From assembly GCA_964420875.1 (NCBI GenBank), contig CAYQUK010000005.1, positions 1-39,544 on the forward strand: 39,544 nt of DNA. The letters are read 5' to 3'. Made by a program: the position numbers and the translations under genes. Source of the stretch: JAUPVO01 sp964420875. GTDB lineage: Bacteria; Patescibacteriota; Minisyncoccia; Phycocordibacterales; UBA5272. Below, piece after piece: positions 13,293 to 21,026 of the stretch; position 1 is the stretch's first letter, and the number at the start of each line of letters is the position of its first letter. Below the pieces are notes generated by a model that saw only the letters and a program-made list of their open reading frames with translations, did no database searches and had not been told where the DNA came from.

Positions 13293-15737
13293 ATGTCATT
13301 AATTTCTAAAATATTCCCTGGAGAAGACGCACGTTTTATAAAGAAGCTTGAGCCGACAGTTAAAAAGACTTTGGATTTGGAGGAGGAGCTAAAGACTCTC
13401 TCTGACGCAGATCTAAAACAAAAATCACTATCACTTCGCGATCAGGTACGCGCAGCAGCGGATCCAGCAAAGGAACTGGATGCAAATATACACATTGCAT
13501 TTGCTCTTTGTCGTGAGGCAGCGAGACGTACACTAGGTATGATGCATTATCGTGTGCAGCTAATCGGAGGAATGTTGATACACAAGGGGCATATAGCGGA
13601 GATGAGAACTGGAGAGGGTAAAACACTCGTTGCAACATTGCCAGCATATGCAAATGCATTGGTTGGAAAAGGTGTGCATGTGGTAACAGTGAATGACTAT
13701 CTATCTCGTCGTGACGCAGTATGGATGGGGCAAATATATGCTGCTCTAGGAATATCTGTAGGTATTATTAATCACGAGAAGAGCTATCTATACACAGAGG
13801 TGATGAATAAGGAGGAGGATAGAGTTCGTGATGAAGCAGGTGCATACAAAGTTGAATATGATTATCTAGTTGCCTGCAACAGACGCGAGGCCTATGCTGC
13901 GGATGTAACATACGGAACAAACAATGAATTCGGTTTCGACTATTTGCGTGACAACTTGGTATACAGCATCGAGGAGACATCACAACGTGGACATTACTTT
14001 GCAATAGTAGACGAGGTGGACTCAATATTGATTGATGAGTCTCGTACACCACTAATCATTTCTAATGCTGCGCGTGATAGTGAGGATCTGTATCGTGTGT
14101 TCGCTCAGCTAGCAGAAAACATGGTAAAAGACGTCGACTATACAGTAGACGAGAAACAGCGCGCTATCGCTATGACAGACTCTGGTATAGCAAAAGCAGA
14201 ATCAAAATTAAAAGTTCCATCACTTTATACAGCTGAGAATATGAAGCTGGTACATCATTTAGAGACAGCCGTAAAAGCAAAAGCATTGTATGTTAGGGAA
14301 AAGGAGTATGTGGTAAAGGATAACGAGGTTATTATTGTTGATGAGTTCACTGGTCGTATGCAACCAGGACGTCGTTGGTCAGATGGCCTGCATCAAGCTG
14401 TAGAGGCAAAAGAAGGTGTAGAGGTACAAAAAGAGTCACGTACTGTAGCATCTATTACTTTCCAAAATTATTTTAGATTCTATACAAAATTATCAGGTAT
14501 GACTGGTACAGCAAAGACAAACTCTGAGGAGTTTTTCAAGGTATACGGTCTAATCGTTACCACGGTACCAACACATAATGCTATCAAGCGTGTTGATCAC
14601 GGAGACTTGATATATCAGTCTGAGAAAGGTAAATACAAAGCTTTGGCTAAAAAGGTAAAGGAGCTGAATGAAAAGGGACAGCCAGTTCTCATCGGTACTA
14701 TATCTATTGAGAACAATGAGACCTTATCAAAATACCTAGAGCGTGAAGGTGTGTCTCATGCAGTACTTAATGCAAAGAATCACGAACGTGAGGGTGAGAT
14801 CATCGCTGACGCGGGTAAACGTGGGGCTGTTACTATCGCTACGAACATGGCCGGTCGTGGAGTGGATATCAAATTAGGAGGAACACATGCGACACAGGCT
14901 GAGTATGAGGATGTGCGTGACATGGGAGGTCTGTTTGTAATAGGTACAGAGAGACACGAGGCACGCCGTATCGATAATCAGCTGCGCGGACGTTCAGGAC
15001 GCCAGGGGGATCTGGGTGAGACACAGTTTTATGTGTCACTAGAGGATGACCTGATGCGTGTGTTTGGATCAGACAGGATAAAGACTATGATGGGTAAATT
15101 CGGTATCCCAGAGGATGAGGCAATATCAAATAAAATGGTATCTCGCGCTCTAGAGACTGCACAGGAGAAGATAGAAGGTTTCCACTTTGATACTCGTAAA
15201 CATACATTGCAATACGATGATGTTCTCAATCAACAGCGTACCAGTGTGTATCAGAGACGCCGCAAAGTATTAGAGAATGATACAGAATACATTGAGTCAG
15301 TATTGGCAGAGATATCAAAAGATGAAAAGGTTGCTGCAATGATTAGCGATAAACGTATCAAGTATCCAGGAGAGTTCCTATCTCTTGTCCGTGCGGTGTT
15401 GTTACAAATTTATGACGTAGTATGGATGGACCATCTTGAGCATATGGAGAACTTGCGTCAGACAGTTAACCTGCGTGCATATGGACAACGTGACCCATTG
15501 GTAGAATACAAACGTGAAGGTTTAGCAATGTACAAACATTTGGACGGTCGTGTTAAAAGTGATCTGTCTGCATTTATCGAACATATTGATGGTGTAGTAA
15601 TGCAAATGCGTATGCAAGAAGTGGTAAAGACTAAAAATGAAGTCGGAGACCTAGGACGCAATGACCCGTGCCCTTGTGGAAGTGGAAAGAAATTAAAGAA
15701 ATGTGACTGTAAAGAGTACGCACATTTACGAAGTTAA
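13293..15737 (+). CDS. secA: Preprotein translocase subunit SecA
   Basis: SecA is the ATPase motor that drives preproteins through SecYEG. Motifs: Walker A MRTGEGKT (104-111), NDYLSRRDAVWMG, the DEAD-like Walker B IVDEVDSILIDESRTPL, the PPXD and helical wing/scaffold regions, TNMAGRGVDIKLGG and GRSGRQGD of the second nucleotide-binding fold, and a C-terminal zinc motif NDPCPCGSGKKLKKCDC. The 814 residues make it more compact than E. coli SecA (901). The start was taken at 13293, where the promoter would begin transcription; the ATG at 13287 lies immediately after the -10 and would not be transcribed. It is divergent from comF. Confidence 0.97.
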   Translation: MSLISKIFPGEDARFIKKLEPTVKKTLDLEEELKTLSDADLKQKSLSLRDQVRAAADPAKELDANIHIAFALCREAARRTLGMMHYRVQLIGGMLIHKGHIAEMRTGEGKTLVATLPAYANALVGKGVHVVTVNDYLSRRDAVWMGQIYAALGISVGIINHEKSYLYTEVMNKEEDRVRDEAGAYKVEYDYLVACNRREAYAADVTYGTNNEFGFDYLRDNLVYSIEETSQRGHYFAIVDEVDSILIDESRTPLIISNAARDSEDLYRVFAQLAENMVKDVDYTVDEKQRAIAMTDSGIAKAESKLKVPSLYTAENMKLVHHLETAVKAKALYVREKEYVVKDNEVIIVDEFTGRMQPGRRWSDGLHQAVEAKEGVEVQKESRTVASITFQNYFRFYTKLSGMTGTAKTNSEEFFKVYGLIVTTVPTHNAIKRVDHGDLIYQSEKGKYKALAKKVKELNEKGQPVLIGTISIENNETLSKYLEREGVSHAVLNAKNHEREGEIIADAGKRGAVTIATNMAGRGVDIKLGGTHATQAEYEDVRDMGGLFVIGTERHEARRIDNQLRGRSGRQGDLGETQFYVSLEDDLMRVFGSDRIKTMMGKFGIPEDEAISNKMVSRALETAQEKIEGFHFDTRKHTLQYDDVLNQQRTSVYQRRRKVLENDTEYIESVLAEISKDEKVAAMISDKRIKYPGEFLSLVRAVLLQIYDVVWMDHLEHMENLRQTVNLRAYGQRDPLVEYKREGLAMYKHLDGRVKSDLSAFIEHIDGVVMQMRMQEVVKTKNEVGDLGRNDPCPCGSGKKLKKCDCKEYAHLRS

Positions 15738-15755
15738 GATACACTGAATATATTC

Positions 15756-17030
15756 ATGAAGGAGCTCATTAAATACATCATAGTTACTATCATCACTTGG
15801 GAGGCCAAGCTTATTATAAGGAAACACAAACCATTTATAATTGGCGTCACTGGCAATCTCGGCAAAACTTCAACCAAAGACAGCATTGCTGCGGCACTAT
15901 CTGACTTGTCAGTGCGCGGCACAGAGAAAAGTCAGAACAGTGAGTTCGGATTGCCTCTCACAATTATAGGTGAGAAAAGTGGTTGGGGGAGTGTATTTAA
16001 ATGGGTGTATGTTATTTATCGTGGTATTGCTGTTTATTTTGCAAAGTCTTATCCAAAATACCTAGTGTTGGAAATAGGTGCTGATCGCAAAGGTGATATA
16101 GAGTCTGTTACAAAGTGGCTCAAAACTGATATCACAGTACTGACTCCGTTCTCAGAGATACCTGTGCATGTTGAGAACTTTGCAAATAGGGAGGAGTTGA
16201 TAAGAGAGAAAAAGTATCTAGTAGACGCTATTAAAAAAGGTGGTCTATTTGTATACAATGCTGACTGTAAAGACAGTGTGGATATAGCCGAGGGTGTAAA
16301 TGGGAACAAGATCTCATTTGGCATACATGCTGGAGACTATGTAGCGAGACAAATAGTGAACACTTTGAATCCAGCACAAGTGTCCGCAGTGGTGCAGTAC
16401 GGTGAGGGATCAAAACTTGATATTGTCTGCAAAGACGTACTCGGCGAGAGTCCTATACTTTGTGCGTTGCCAGCCGTTGTTGTCGCTCGCCATTTAAAGG
16501 TAGACCTACTCGATGCCTCAAAACACATAACAGATATGCATCGAGCTGGAGGACGCATGAGAGTGTTACCTGGTAAATCAGGATCAATTATCATAGACGA
16601 CACATATAACGCCTCACCGCTCGCCACAGAGCACGGTATAAAGACATTGGGCACACTAGCTGTGAAGGGGCGCAAGATAGCCATAGTGGGTGACATGCTC
16701 GAGCTGGGTGAATATACTCGCGAGGCACATTTGAAAGTAGGTAAATACGCACAACAACATGCTCATATGTTGTTCACTGTGGGTAACAGAGCTCGCGCAG
16801 TAGCCGAGGGTGCGCTGGACAATGGTATGCGTGATGGAGACGTAGTGCAATGCGACACCGCTCGCGATGCAGCACGCGAAGTTTTAAATATTTTAAAAGA
16901 GGGAGATGTGGTGTATGTAAAGGGATCCCAGGGTATGCGTCTCGAGCGTGCTGTGAAGATGTTGCTCGCTGATCATATTGATCCGACTACCACTCTCGTC
17001 CGCCAGGAGGAGGAGTGGCTAAAGAGATAG
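15756..17030 (+). CDS. murF: MurF-like Mur ligase lacking the usual N-terminal domain
   Basis: MurF adds D-Ala-D-Ala to UDP-MurNAc-tripeptide in peptidoglycan synthesis. The central ATP-binding domain has GVTGNLGKTSTKD (Mur ligase P-loop), NSEFGLPLTI and VLEIGADRKGDIE; the C-terminal part has IIIDDTYNASPLA, the MurF hallmark (usually DDSYNANP), preceded by GGRMR. A hydrophobic segment (KYIIVTIITWEAKLII) occupies the N-terminus where canonical MurF has a UMP-binding domain of about 80 residues, so substrate recognition may differ. The length is 424. It starts 18 bases after secA; TACACT/TAAGAT sequences overlap the secA end. It is convergent with the VTT-domain gene, with one base between the stops. 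Confidence 0.88.
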   Translation: MKELIKYIIVTIITWEAKLIIRKHKPFIIGVTGNLGKTSTKDSIAAALSDLSVRGTEKSQNSEFGLPLTIIGEKSGWGSVFKWVYVIYRGIAVYFAKSYPKYLVLEIGADRKGDIESVTKWLKTDITVLTPFSEIPVHVENFANREELIREKKYLVDAIKKGGLFVYNADCKDSVDIAEGVNGNKISFGIHAGDYVARQIVNTLNPAQVSAVVQYGEGSKLDIVCKDVLGESPILCALPAVVVARHLKVDLLDASKHITDMHRAGGRMRVLPGKSGSIIIDDTYNASPLATEHGIKTLGTLAVKGRKIAIVGDMLELGEYTREAHLKVGKYAQQHAHMLFTVGNRARAVAEGALDNGMRDGDVVQCDTARDAAREVLNILKEGDVVYVKGSQGMRLERAVKMLLADHIDPTTTLVRQEEEWLKR

Positions 17031-17031
17031 A

Positions 17032-17655
17032 CTACTTTTTCTTTCTCAGTGTTATAAGTAGATATGCCACGAACACCACAGCTAGAGTGCTGGTGACCCA
17101 TATCACATTTTTATATATCATCTCGCCAGCATATGCGAATATGAATGCAAATGGCGTGATACCGATCAGTGTAGTTACTGCATTCATCTTGTACGATACA
17201 CGTTTTGAAAACAGCGCGAGGGCATATGACAACACGTCCACTGGTATAGTCATGCGTAGCAGTATCAGTTTCCAAAACATATTTTTATCACCCACCAATT
17301 TGTCTATATATAGATAGTTTTTAAAAGATGGGAACCTCTCGAGTAGATACTCATTATAATACCTTCCTATTGTAAACGATATCACCGACCCCAGCCACCA
17401 TCCGAGTATGCACAGCAGCGCGGCATACAGTGGTCCAAACATAGACACTCCAATAGGGATGAACATCATGTTTGTAAATGATGGGAACACCACCGCCAGC
17501 GCCGCGAGCCCTACAAATGCCATCACGCCCACCACAGGGTGCATCAGTACATATTGCATCACATCATCCTTCAGATACATCGATAACCACACCCCGAGCA
17601 GGAGTATGGCGAGTGTGACGAGTAAGGGCTTGATGAGTGGGGTGATTTTGTTCAT
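17032..17655 (-). CDS. VTT-domain (TVP38/TMEM64-like) membrane protein
   Basis: The 207-residue protein has an N-terminal helix, a re-entrant-looking Pro/Gly-rich region (FPSFTNMMFIPIGVSMFGPLY), the segment GWWLGSVISFTIGRYYNEYLLERF typical of the VTT/SNARE-associated domain, then LILLRMTIPVDVLSYALALFS and ITPFAFIFAYAGEM, and a basic tail. VTT/DedA-type proteins are linked to lipid flipping and membrane homeostasis in characterised members; the substrate here is unknown. Its start overlaps the stop of the upstream 82-residue protein (17655), so the two are translationally coupled. Confidence 0.85.
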   Translation of the reverse strand: MNKITPLIKPLLVTLAILLLGVWLSMYLKDDVMQYVLMHPVVGVMAFVGLAALAVVFPSFTNMMFIPIGVSMFGPLYAALLCILGWWLGSVISFTIGRYYNEYLLERFPSFKNYLYIDKLVGDKNMFWKLILLRMTIPVDVLSYALALFSKRVSYKMNAVTTLIGITPFAFIFAYAGEMIYKNVIWVTSTLAVVFVAYLLITLRKKK

Positions 17656-17903
17656 TACTTGTTAATACCGTACCCAACACTTAAACATCTATTTAGTAAA
17701 AAGTTGTGAGTTTTAGTAAAGTCGTCTATATCTTTTATTCCGCTTATATTTTTTATATTTTCCTGTGCAACTTTAGCGCAATCTTTTGTTGCGATCATAG
17801 GTCTGTATTTTGTCCAATAAAAATTGAGCGATGTAGCAAGTAGTATTGTTAAAGTTATTAATAGTAAACCATAGTGTTTTTTGATGAGCTCTATATATTT
17901 CAT
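17655..17903 (-). CDS. Small single-TM hypothetical protein
   Basis: Not recognised. The 82-residue product has an N-terminal membrane anchor (about residues 10-28, HYGLLLITLTILLATSLNFYW) and a short soluble domain with two Cys (KDCAKVA and NRCLSVG) that could form a disulfide outside the cell. The start was placed at the ATG at 17903, because the longer frame from 17921 would run into tRNA-Glu. The start lies only nine bases after the tRNA 3' end and there is no other promoter in that space, so it is likely transcribed with the tRNA. It shares one base with the VTT-domain gene. Confidence 0.6.
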   Translation of the reverse strand: MKYIELIKKHYGLLLITLTILLATSLNFYWTKYRPMIATKDCAKVAQENIKNISGIKDIDDFTKTHNFLLNRCLSVGYGINK

Positions 17904-17912
17904 ATGTTGGTG

Positions 17913-17984
17913 TGATCCCACGGGGAGTCGAACCCCGGTTAACAGATTGAAAACCTGTTGTCCTAACCATTAGACGATGGGACC
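17913..17984 (-). tRNA. tRNA-Glu (anticodon TTC)
   Basis: Minus-strand cloverleaf: acceptor GGTCCCA (17984-17978) with TGGGATC (17920-17914), discriminator A, T-arm CCGGGGTTCGACTCCCCG, anticodon loop TTTTCAA giving TTC (glutamate). CCA is not encoded. A TATATT-type -10 lies about 15 bases upstream. Confidence 0.95.
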
Positions 17985-18020
17985 AATGACCCATAATATA
18001 ACACATTTTTTAGGCTTTGA

Positions 18021-18060
18021 AAACGGGAACTAGGTCCCATTTTGAAAATGAAATGGGAAC
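18021..18060. repeat. Palindromic repeat copy 1 with second hairpin
   Basis: The first 24 bases (18021-18044) are identical to 28981-29004. The core GGGAACTAGGTCCC is an imperfect palindrome flanked by A and T runs. A further hairpin, TCCCATTT/AAATGGGA (18036-18058), overlaps it. It lies just downstream of the stop of the ABC gene on the minus strand and may act as its terminator. Confidence 0.7.
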
Positions 18061-18066
18061 AGATAT

Positions 18067-18390
18067 CTAGTCCTCGAGACGTTTCAAATACGAGGCCATG
18101 GTGTCGTGGTCACGCCTTATACTCTCAATATGAGTGACCACATTTTGCAAACTGGTGAACACGTCCCCAGTCCAAGTGTATAGGGCATAGATAGAGCCTA
18201 ATTTGATACGACCACGGAGGAATAGTGACACGGCAATGACTAGGGAGAAGTATCTGGCAAATATTATCAGCATCTCGCGTCTGTGTCCGTGGGTGAGGGC
18301 GTAGCTCCAAGTTAGGGTGTGGTATTTTAAAAAGTTGAGACTGCGATGTTTCCAATTCACCGTATTCTGCTCCATCATCGGAGAGTGGAA
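18067..18390 (-). CDS. ABC transporter transmembrane-domain protein, 3' fragment
   Basis: This is the C-terminal part, read in a frame running off into the run of N. The visible sequence (about 107 residues) has the ABC exporter pattern: a coupling-type segment (FLKYHTLTWSYALTHGHRREM), a helix pair (ARYFSLVIAVSLFLRGRIKLG) and the final TM-domain helix (DVFTSLQNVVTHIESIRRDHDTM). It then stops with TAG right after YLKRLED, where an exporter normally continues for about 250 residues into the ATPase domain. So either this is a TM-only protein with a separate ATPase, or it is truncated. The 5' fragment at 18491-18688 is the same gene, split by the gap. Confidence 0.65.
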   Translation of the reverse strand, partial: FHSPMMEQNTVNWKHRSLNFLKYHTLTWSYALTHGHRREMLIIFARYFSLVIAVSLFLRGRIKLGSIYALYTWTGDVFTSLQNVVTHIESIRRDHDTMASYLKRLED

Positions 18391-18490
18391 NNNNNNNNNN
18401 NNNNNNNNNNNNNNNNNNNNNNNNNNNNNNNNNNNNNNNNNNNNNNNNNNNNNNNNNNNNNNNNNNNNNNNNNNNNNNNNNNNNNNNNNN
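18391..18490. other. Assembly gap (100 N)
   Basis: Exactly 100 N, the conventional size for a gap of unknown length. The two flanking fragments of the ABC gene together give about 173 residues; a typical exporter TM domain has about 320, so the real gap may be roughly 400-500 bases. This is an estimate. Confidence 0.95.
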
Positions 18491-18688
18491 GAATGGATAT
18501 ATGAATAGTATCAGTATCACCATATTCACATCACGCATATACAGCTGATTGATAATCTCGGCAAATAGGAATGTTATGAATATTTTGGATGCCTGTATGG
18601 CAAAGTTAACAGCGAACTGTATATAAAAGTCACGATGAAAAGAGCGAAGGATTTTCCATAGTTTCAATGTTAAAAACTCTTTTGGCAT
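18491..18688 (-). CDS. ABC transporter transmembrane-domain protein, 5' fragment
   Basis: The N-terminal 66 residues before the gap: MPKEFLTLKLWKILRSFHRD is the cytoplasmic lead-in and FAIQASKIFITFLFAEIINQLY is the first TM-domain helix; the helix before the gap (VNMVILILFIYPF) is the second. The start was set at 18688 because a TATACT on the minus strand (18703-18698) predicts transcription from about 18691, giving a leaderless mRNA; a longer frame from 18718 would read into the trxB terminator. It continues as the fragment at 18067-18390 in a different frame because the gap length is arbitrary. Confidence 0.65.
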
Positions 18689-18705
18689 TTGATATTTAGT
18701 ATAAC

Positions 18706-18735
18706 AAAAACTCTCCATATTTTTGGAGAGTTTTT
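18706..18735. terminator. Terminator of trxB
   Basis: AAAAACTCTCC pairs with GGAGAGTTTTT around an 8-base loop, directly downstream of the trxB stop at 18747 on the minus strand. It is symmetric, so it may act on both strands. Confidence 0.85.
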
Positions 18736-18746
18736 GACAGGTCTAT

Positions 18747-19664
18747 TTATTTTGTTTTTAAGTGTACGTATATATCCTCGATGGCACGTACAGCATCACC
18801 TGATGCTATGTTGTTCTGGTGATACAGTATGTTGGTACAGTCTCCTGCGGCCCATATGCCTGGTCCTGCTTGTTGTGTCCATGGGTCAATCTTTACACGC
18901 CCACCTTCGTCGAGTGTTACAACGTCTTTTGCCCAAGCTGTAGCTGGTATTTGCCCAACCTCTACAAATACTCCCGAGACGTCTAGCTTTACTATTTCAC
19001 CAGTAGATGTTTTGTAGCTGAGGCCATTCACAAATCCATCTCCATGTATTTCAGTTGGTGACACATTTTCAATTAATGTGAATTTTGGATTGGCCTTTAA
19101 CTTTTCAATTGTTATGGCGTCAGCACGTGCCTCACTGCGTGAGAGTAGGGTGACTGATTTACAATATGCGAGCAGTTGAGCTGCTGATTCAAATCCTGCA
19201 TTGCCACCACCAACAACCACAACATTCATGTCACCAAAGAATGGCCCATCGCAGCTGGCACAATAGGTGAGACCCTTGTGTTCAAACACATCAGCTCCAG
19301 GGACGTCTAGTTTACGGCGCTGTGAGCCAGTAGTAATGAGTAGTGATGATGAGGTGAATACTTCGCCATTTTCGAGAGTGACAGACACCATACCGTCTGT
19401 ACGAGTTGCTGAGGATACATATTGCCCCTCATTTATAGTTAGGAACTCTCCGGCATATTCTGCTACATGGCTCTTTAGATTTTTAGCCAAGTCAGCACCA
19501 CTGATATGTGGTGTACCTATCCAGTTTTGTATGTCGTCAGAGACTATACTTTGCCCGCCCCATTCTTTTAAAATGAGCAGGGTATGAAGTTGCTTACGTG
19601 CAGCATATACTGCCGCTGAGGCTCCTGCTGGCCCACCACCAACGATAATAAGGTCATATGTCAT
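18747..19664 (-). CDS. trxB: Thioredoxin reductase-like FAD/NAD(P) oxidoreductase
   Basis: The enzyme reduces thioredoxin or a related disulfide carrier with NADPH. The FAD Rossmann motif is IIVGGGPAGASAA (residues 6-18), the redox-active disulfide is CASC (135-138) in LTYCASCDGPFF, and the NADPH motif is VVVGGGNAGFESAAQL. The C-terminal GIWAAGDCTNI is the second FAD contact. The 305 residues are normal; CASC instead of the common CATC is a mild variation. The basic HRRR-type NADPH patch is replaced by LSRSEARA, so cofactor preference is uncertain. The start at 19664 is set by a TGATATAAT promoter eleven bases upstream. Confidence 0.9.
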   Translation of the reverse strand: MTYDLIIVGGGPAGASAAVYAARKQLHTLLILKEWGGQSIVSDDIQNWIGTPHISGADLAKNLKSHVAEYAGEFLTINEGQYVSSATRTDGMVSVTLENGEVFTSSSLLITTGSQRRKLDVPGADVFEHKGLTYCASCDGPFFGDMNVVVVGGGNAGFESAAQLLAYCKSVTLLSRSEARADAITIEKLKANPKFTLIENVSPTEIHGDGFVNGLSYKTSTGEIVKLDVSGVFVEVGQIPATAWAKDVVTLDEGGRVKIDPWTQQAGPGIWAAGDCTNILYHQNNIASGDAVRAIEDIYVHLKTK

Positions 19665-19674
19665 AATGATGATA

Positions 19675-19683
19675 ATTATATCA
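19675..19683 (-). promoter_or_regulatory. Extended -10 promoter of trxB
   Basis: TGATATAAT on the minus strand (19683-19675), immediately after the ftsZ terminator. The start is expected about four bases before the ATG at 19664. Confidence 0.65.
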
Positions 19684-19684
19684 T

Positions 19685-19713
19685 AAAAGTGCCGCCCGGA
19701 GGGCGGCACTTTT
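19685..19713. terminator. Terminator of ftsZ
   Basis: A 13-bp perfect stem, AAAAGTGCCGCCC/GGGCGGCACTTTT with a GGA loop, six bases after the ftsZ stop codon on the minus strand. Confidence 0.9.
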
Positions 19714-19718
19714 ATGTT

Positions 19719-20954
19719 TTATTTCTTACGGCGTTGCAAGAATGGTGGGAGAGATCCCCAGTCATCATCCTCTTCTTCGTCTATTGTTGCTACTGGTTTT
19801 GTAGTTTTCTTGTCCTCAGTGAACTTTTCAACCTTGTTTTCTTTTTCTGTTGTGTTGGTTTCGGTCAAAGAGTTTTCTATTCTGTTGTCTACATCTTTCT
19901 TTTGTATTGTGTCGCGAACAGTAGTCTCTGGCTTTGTCTCTGTTTTAGTTGCCTCACGATTATAAAAACTATCTCTCTCTTCTGAGTATTTGCGAGATGT
20001 TGGGAATCCGGTAGCGATAACAGTTACTTTGATCTCATCTTTCTTTAGAGACTCGTCATTGTATATACCGTAAATTATCTTTGCGTCATTACTAACTGAC
20101 TCTGTGACTATACGTGATGCATCGGCTGTCTCGAGTAGTGTTAGGTCCTCTGAACCAAATATCACATACAGGAGGCCTGTAGCATTATTAATAGAAATAT
20201 CTAGTAATGGATTAGATATTGCAGCTGTAGCGGCCTCAATAGCACGATTCTCACCAACACCCTTACCAACACCAAATAGGGCAGTACCAGAGTCTTTTAA
20301 TATACGTCTGATATCGTTAAAGTCTAGATTCATACGACCAGAGAGTCTGATGATTTCTGAGATACCTTCCACAGCTTGTTTCAATATCTCGTCACACATC
20401 GCGAACGCCTCAGTCACTGTTGTATTTTTGTCTACTACTGACAATACGCGATCATTTGGAATAGTGATGAGGGCGTCTACCTCTTTTTCCAATTCCTCTA
20501 GACCCTTCTCAGCTAGTCTCATGCGTTGCGCGCCCTCAAAAAAGAATGGCTTTGTTGCAACAGCTACAGTCAGTATGCCTTCGTTTTTACAGATACTCGC
20601 AACAATAGGGGCAGCACCAGTAAATGTTCCACCTCCACATCCTCCTGCGATGAACACCATATCAGCACCTTTGATTGCTTCCATGATCTCTTCACGAGTC
20701 TCTTCTGCAGAACGTTTACCAACTTCTGGATCCATACCAGCACCGAGTCCACGTGTTAGATTTTTCCCGATATGTATTTTCTTTTCTGCTAGACAGTTGT
20801 GTAGGTCCTGAGTATCAGTGTTAATCGCGATGAATTCAACCCCTTTGATTTTAGAGTTAACCATGTGATTGAGTGCGTTTTTACCAGATCCTCCTATACC
20901 GATAACTTTGATATTTGCTGCTGTTTCTATTGTTGTTCCTGTAATTTTAGCCAT
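19719..20954 (-). CDS. ftsZ: Cell division protein FtsZ, with unusual signature loop
   Basis: FtsZ is the tubulin-like GTPase that forms the division ring. It has the N-terminal IKVIGIGGSGKNALNHM, the conserved NTD, RGLGAGMDPEVGKRSAEE, and the T7 loop LDFNDIRRIL. The tubulin signature, normally GGGTGTG, reads GGGTFTG here, with F111 encoded by TTT. After the core there is a disordered Thr/Glu/Lys-rich linker (about residues 325-390) and a typical C-terminal peptide DWGSLPPFLQRRKK that would bind FtsA. The length is 411. It lies downstream of ftsA with a 72-base gap that holds a TATACT, so it probably also has its own promoter. Confidence 0.96.
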   Translation of the reverse strand: MAKITGTTIETAANIKVIGIGGSGKNALNHMVNSKIKGVEFIAINTDTQDLHNCLAEKKIHIGKNLTRGLGAGMDPEVGKRSAEETREEIMEAIKGADMVFIAGGCGGGTFTGAAPIVASICKNEGILTVAVATKPFFFEGAQRMRLAEKGLEELEKEVDALITIPNDRVLSVVDKNTTVTEAFAMCDEILKQAVEGISEIIRLSGRMNLDFNDIRRILKDSGTALFGVGKGVGENRAIEAATAAISNPLLDISINNATGLLYVIFGSEDLTLLETADASRIVTESVSNDAKIIYGIYNDESLKKDEIKVTVIATGFPTSRKYSEERDSFYNREATKTETKPETTVRDTIQKKDVDNRIENSLTETNTTEKENKVEKFTEDKKTTKPVATIDEEEDDDWGSLPPFLQRRKK

Positions 20955-21026
20955 ACTTTTTATTTGTGTAATAATAGCAAGTATACCAAAGAAACAGTTA
21001 TGTAGCTAAATTGACAAAAAAGGGTT

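Noticed and set aside
18125..18718. 197-codon frame reading through the run of N on the minus strand
   Set aside because: The reading after the gap is in the wrong frame (Pro/Ser/Thr-rich nonsense); the true continuation is the frame ending at 18067.
20104..20811. Long open frame of 235 codons on the plus strand within ftsZ
   Set aside because: It lies entirely antisense to a well-supported FtsZ gene, its product is low-complexity and Ser/Ile/Arg-rich, and there is no promoter; it is a shadow of the codon pattern.
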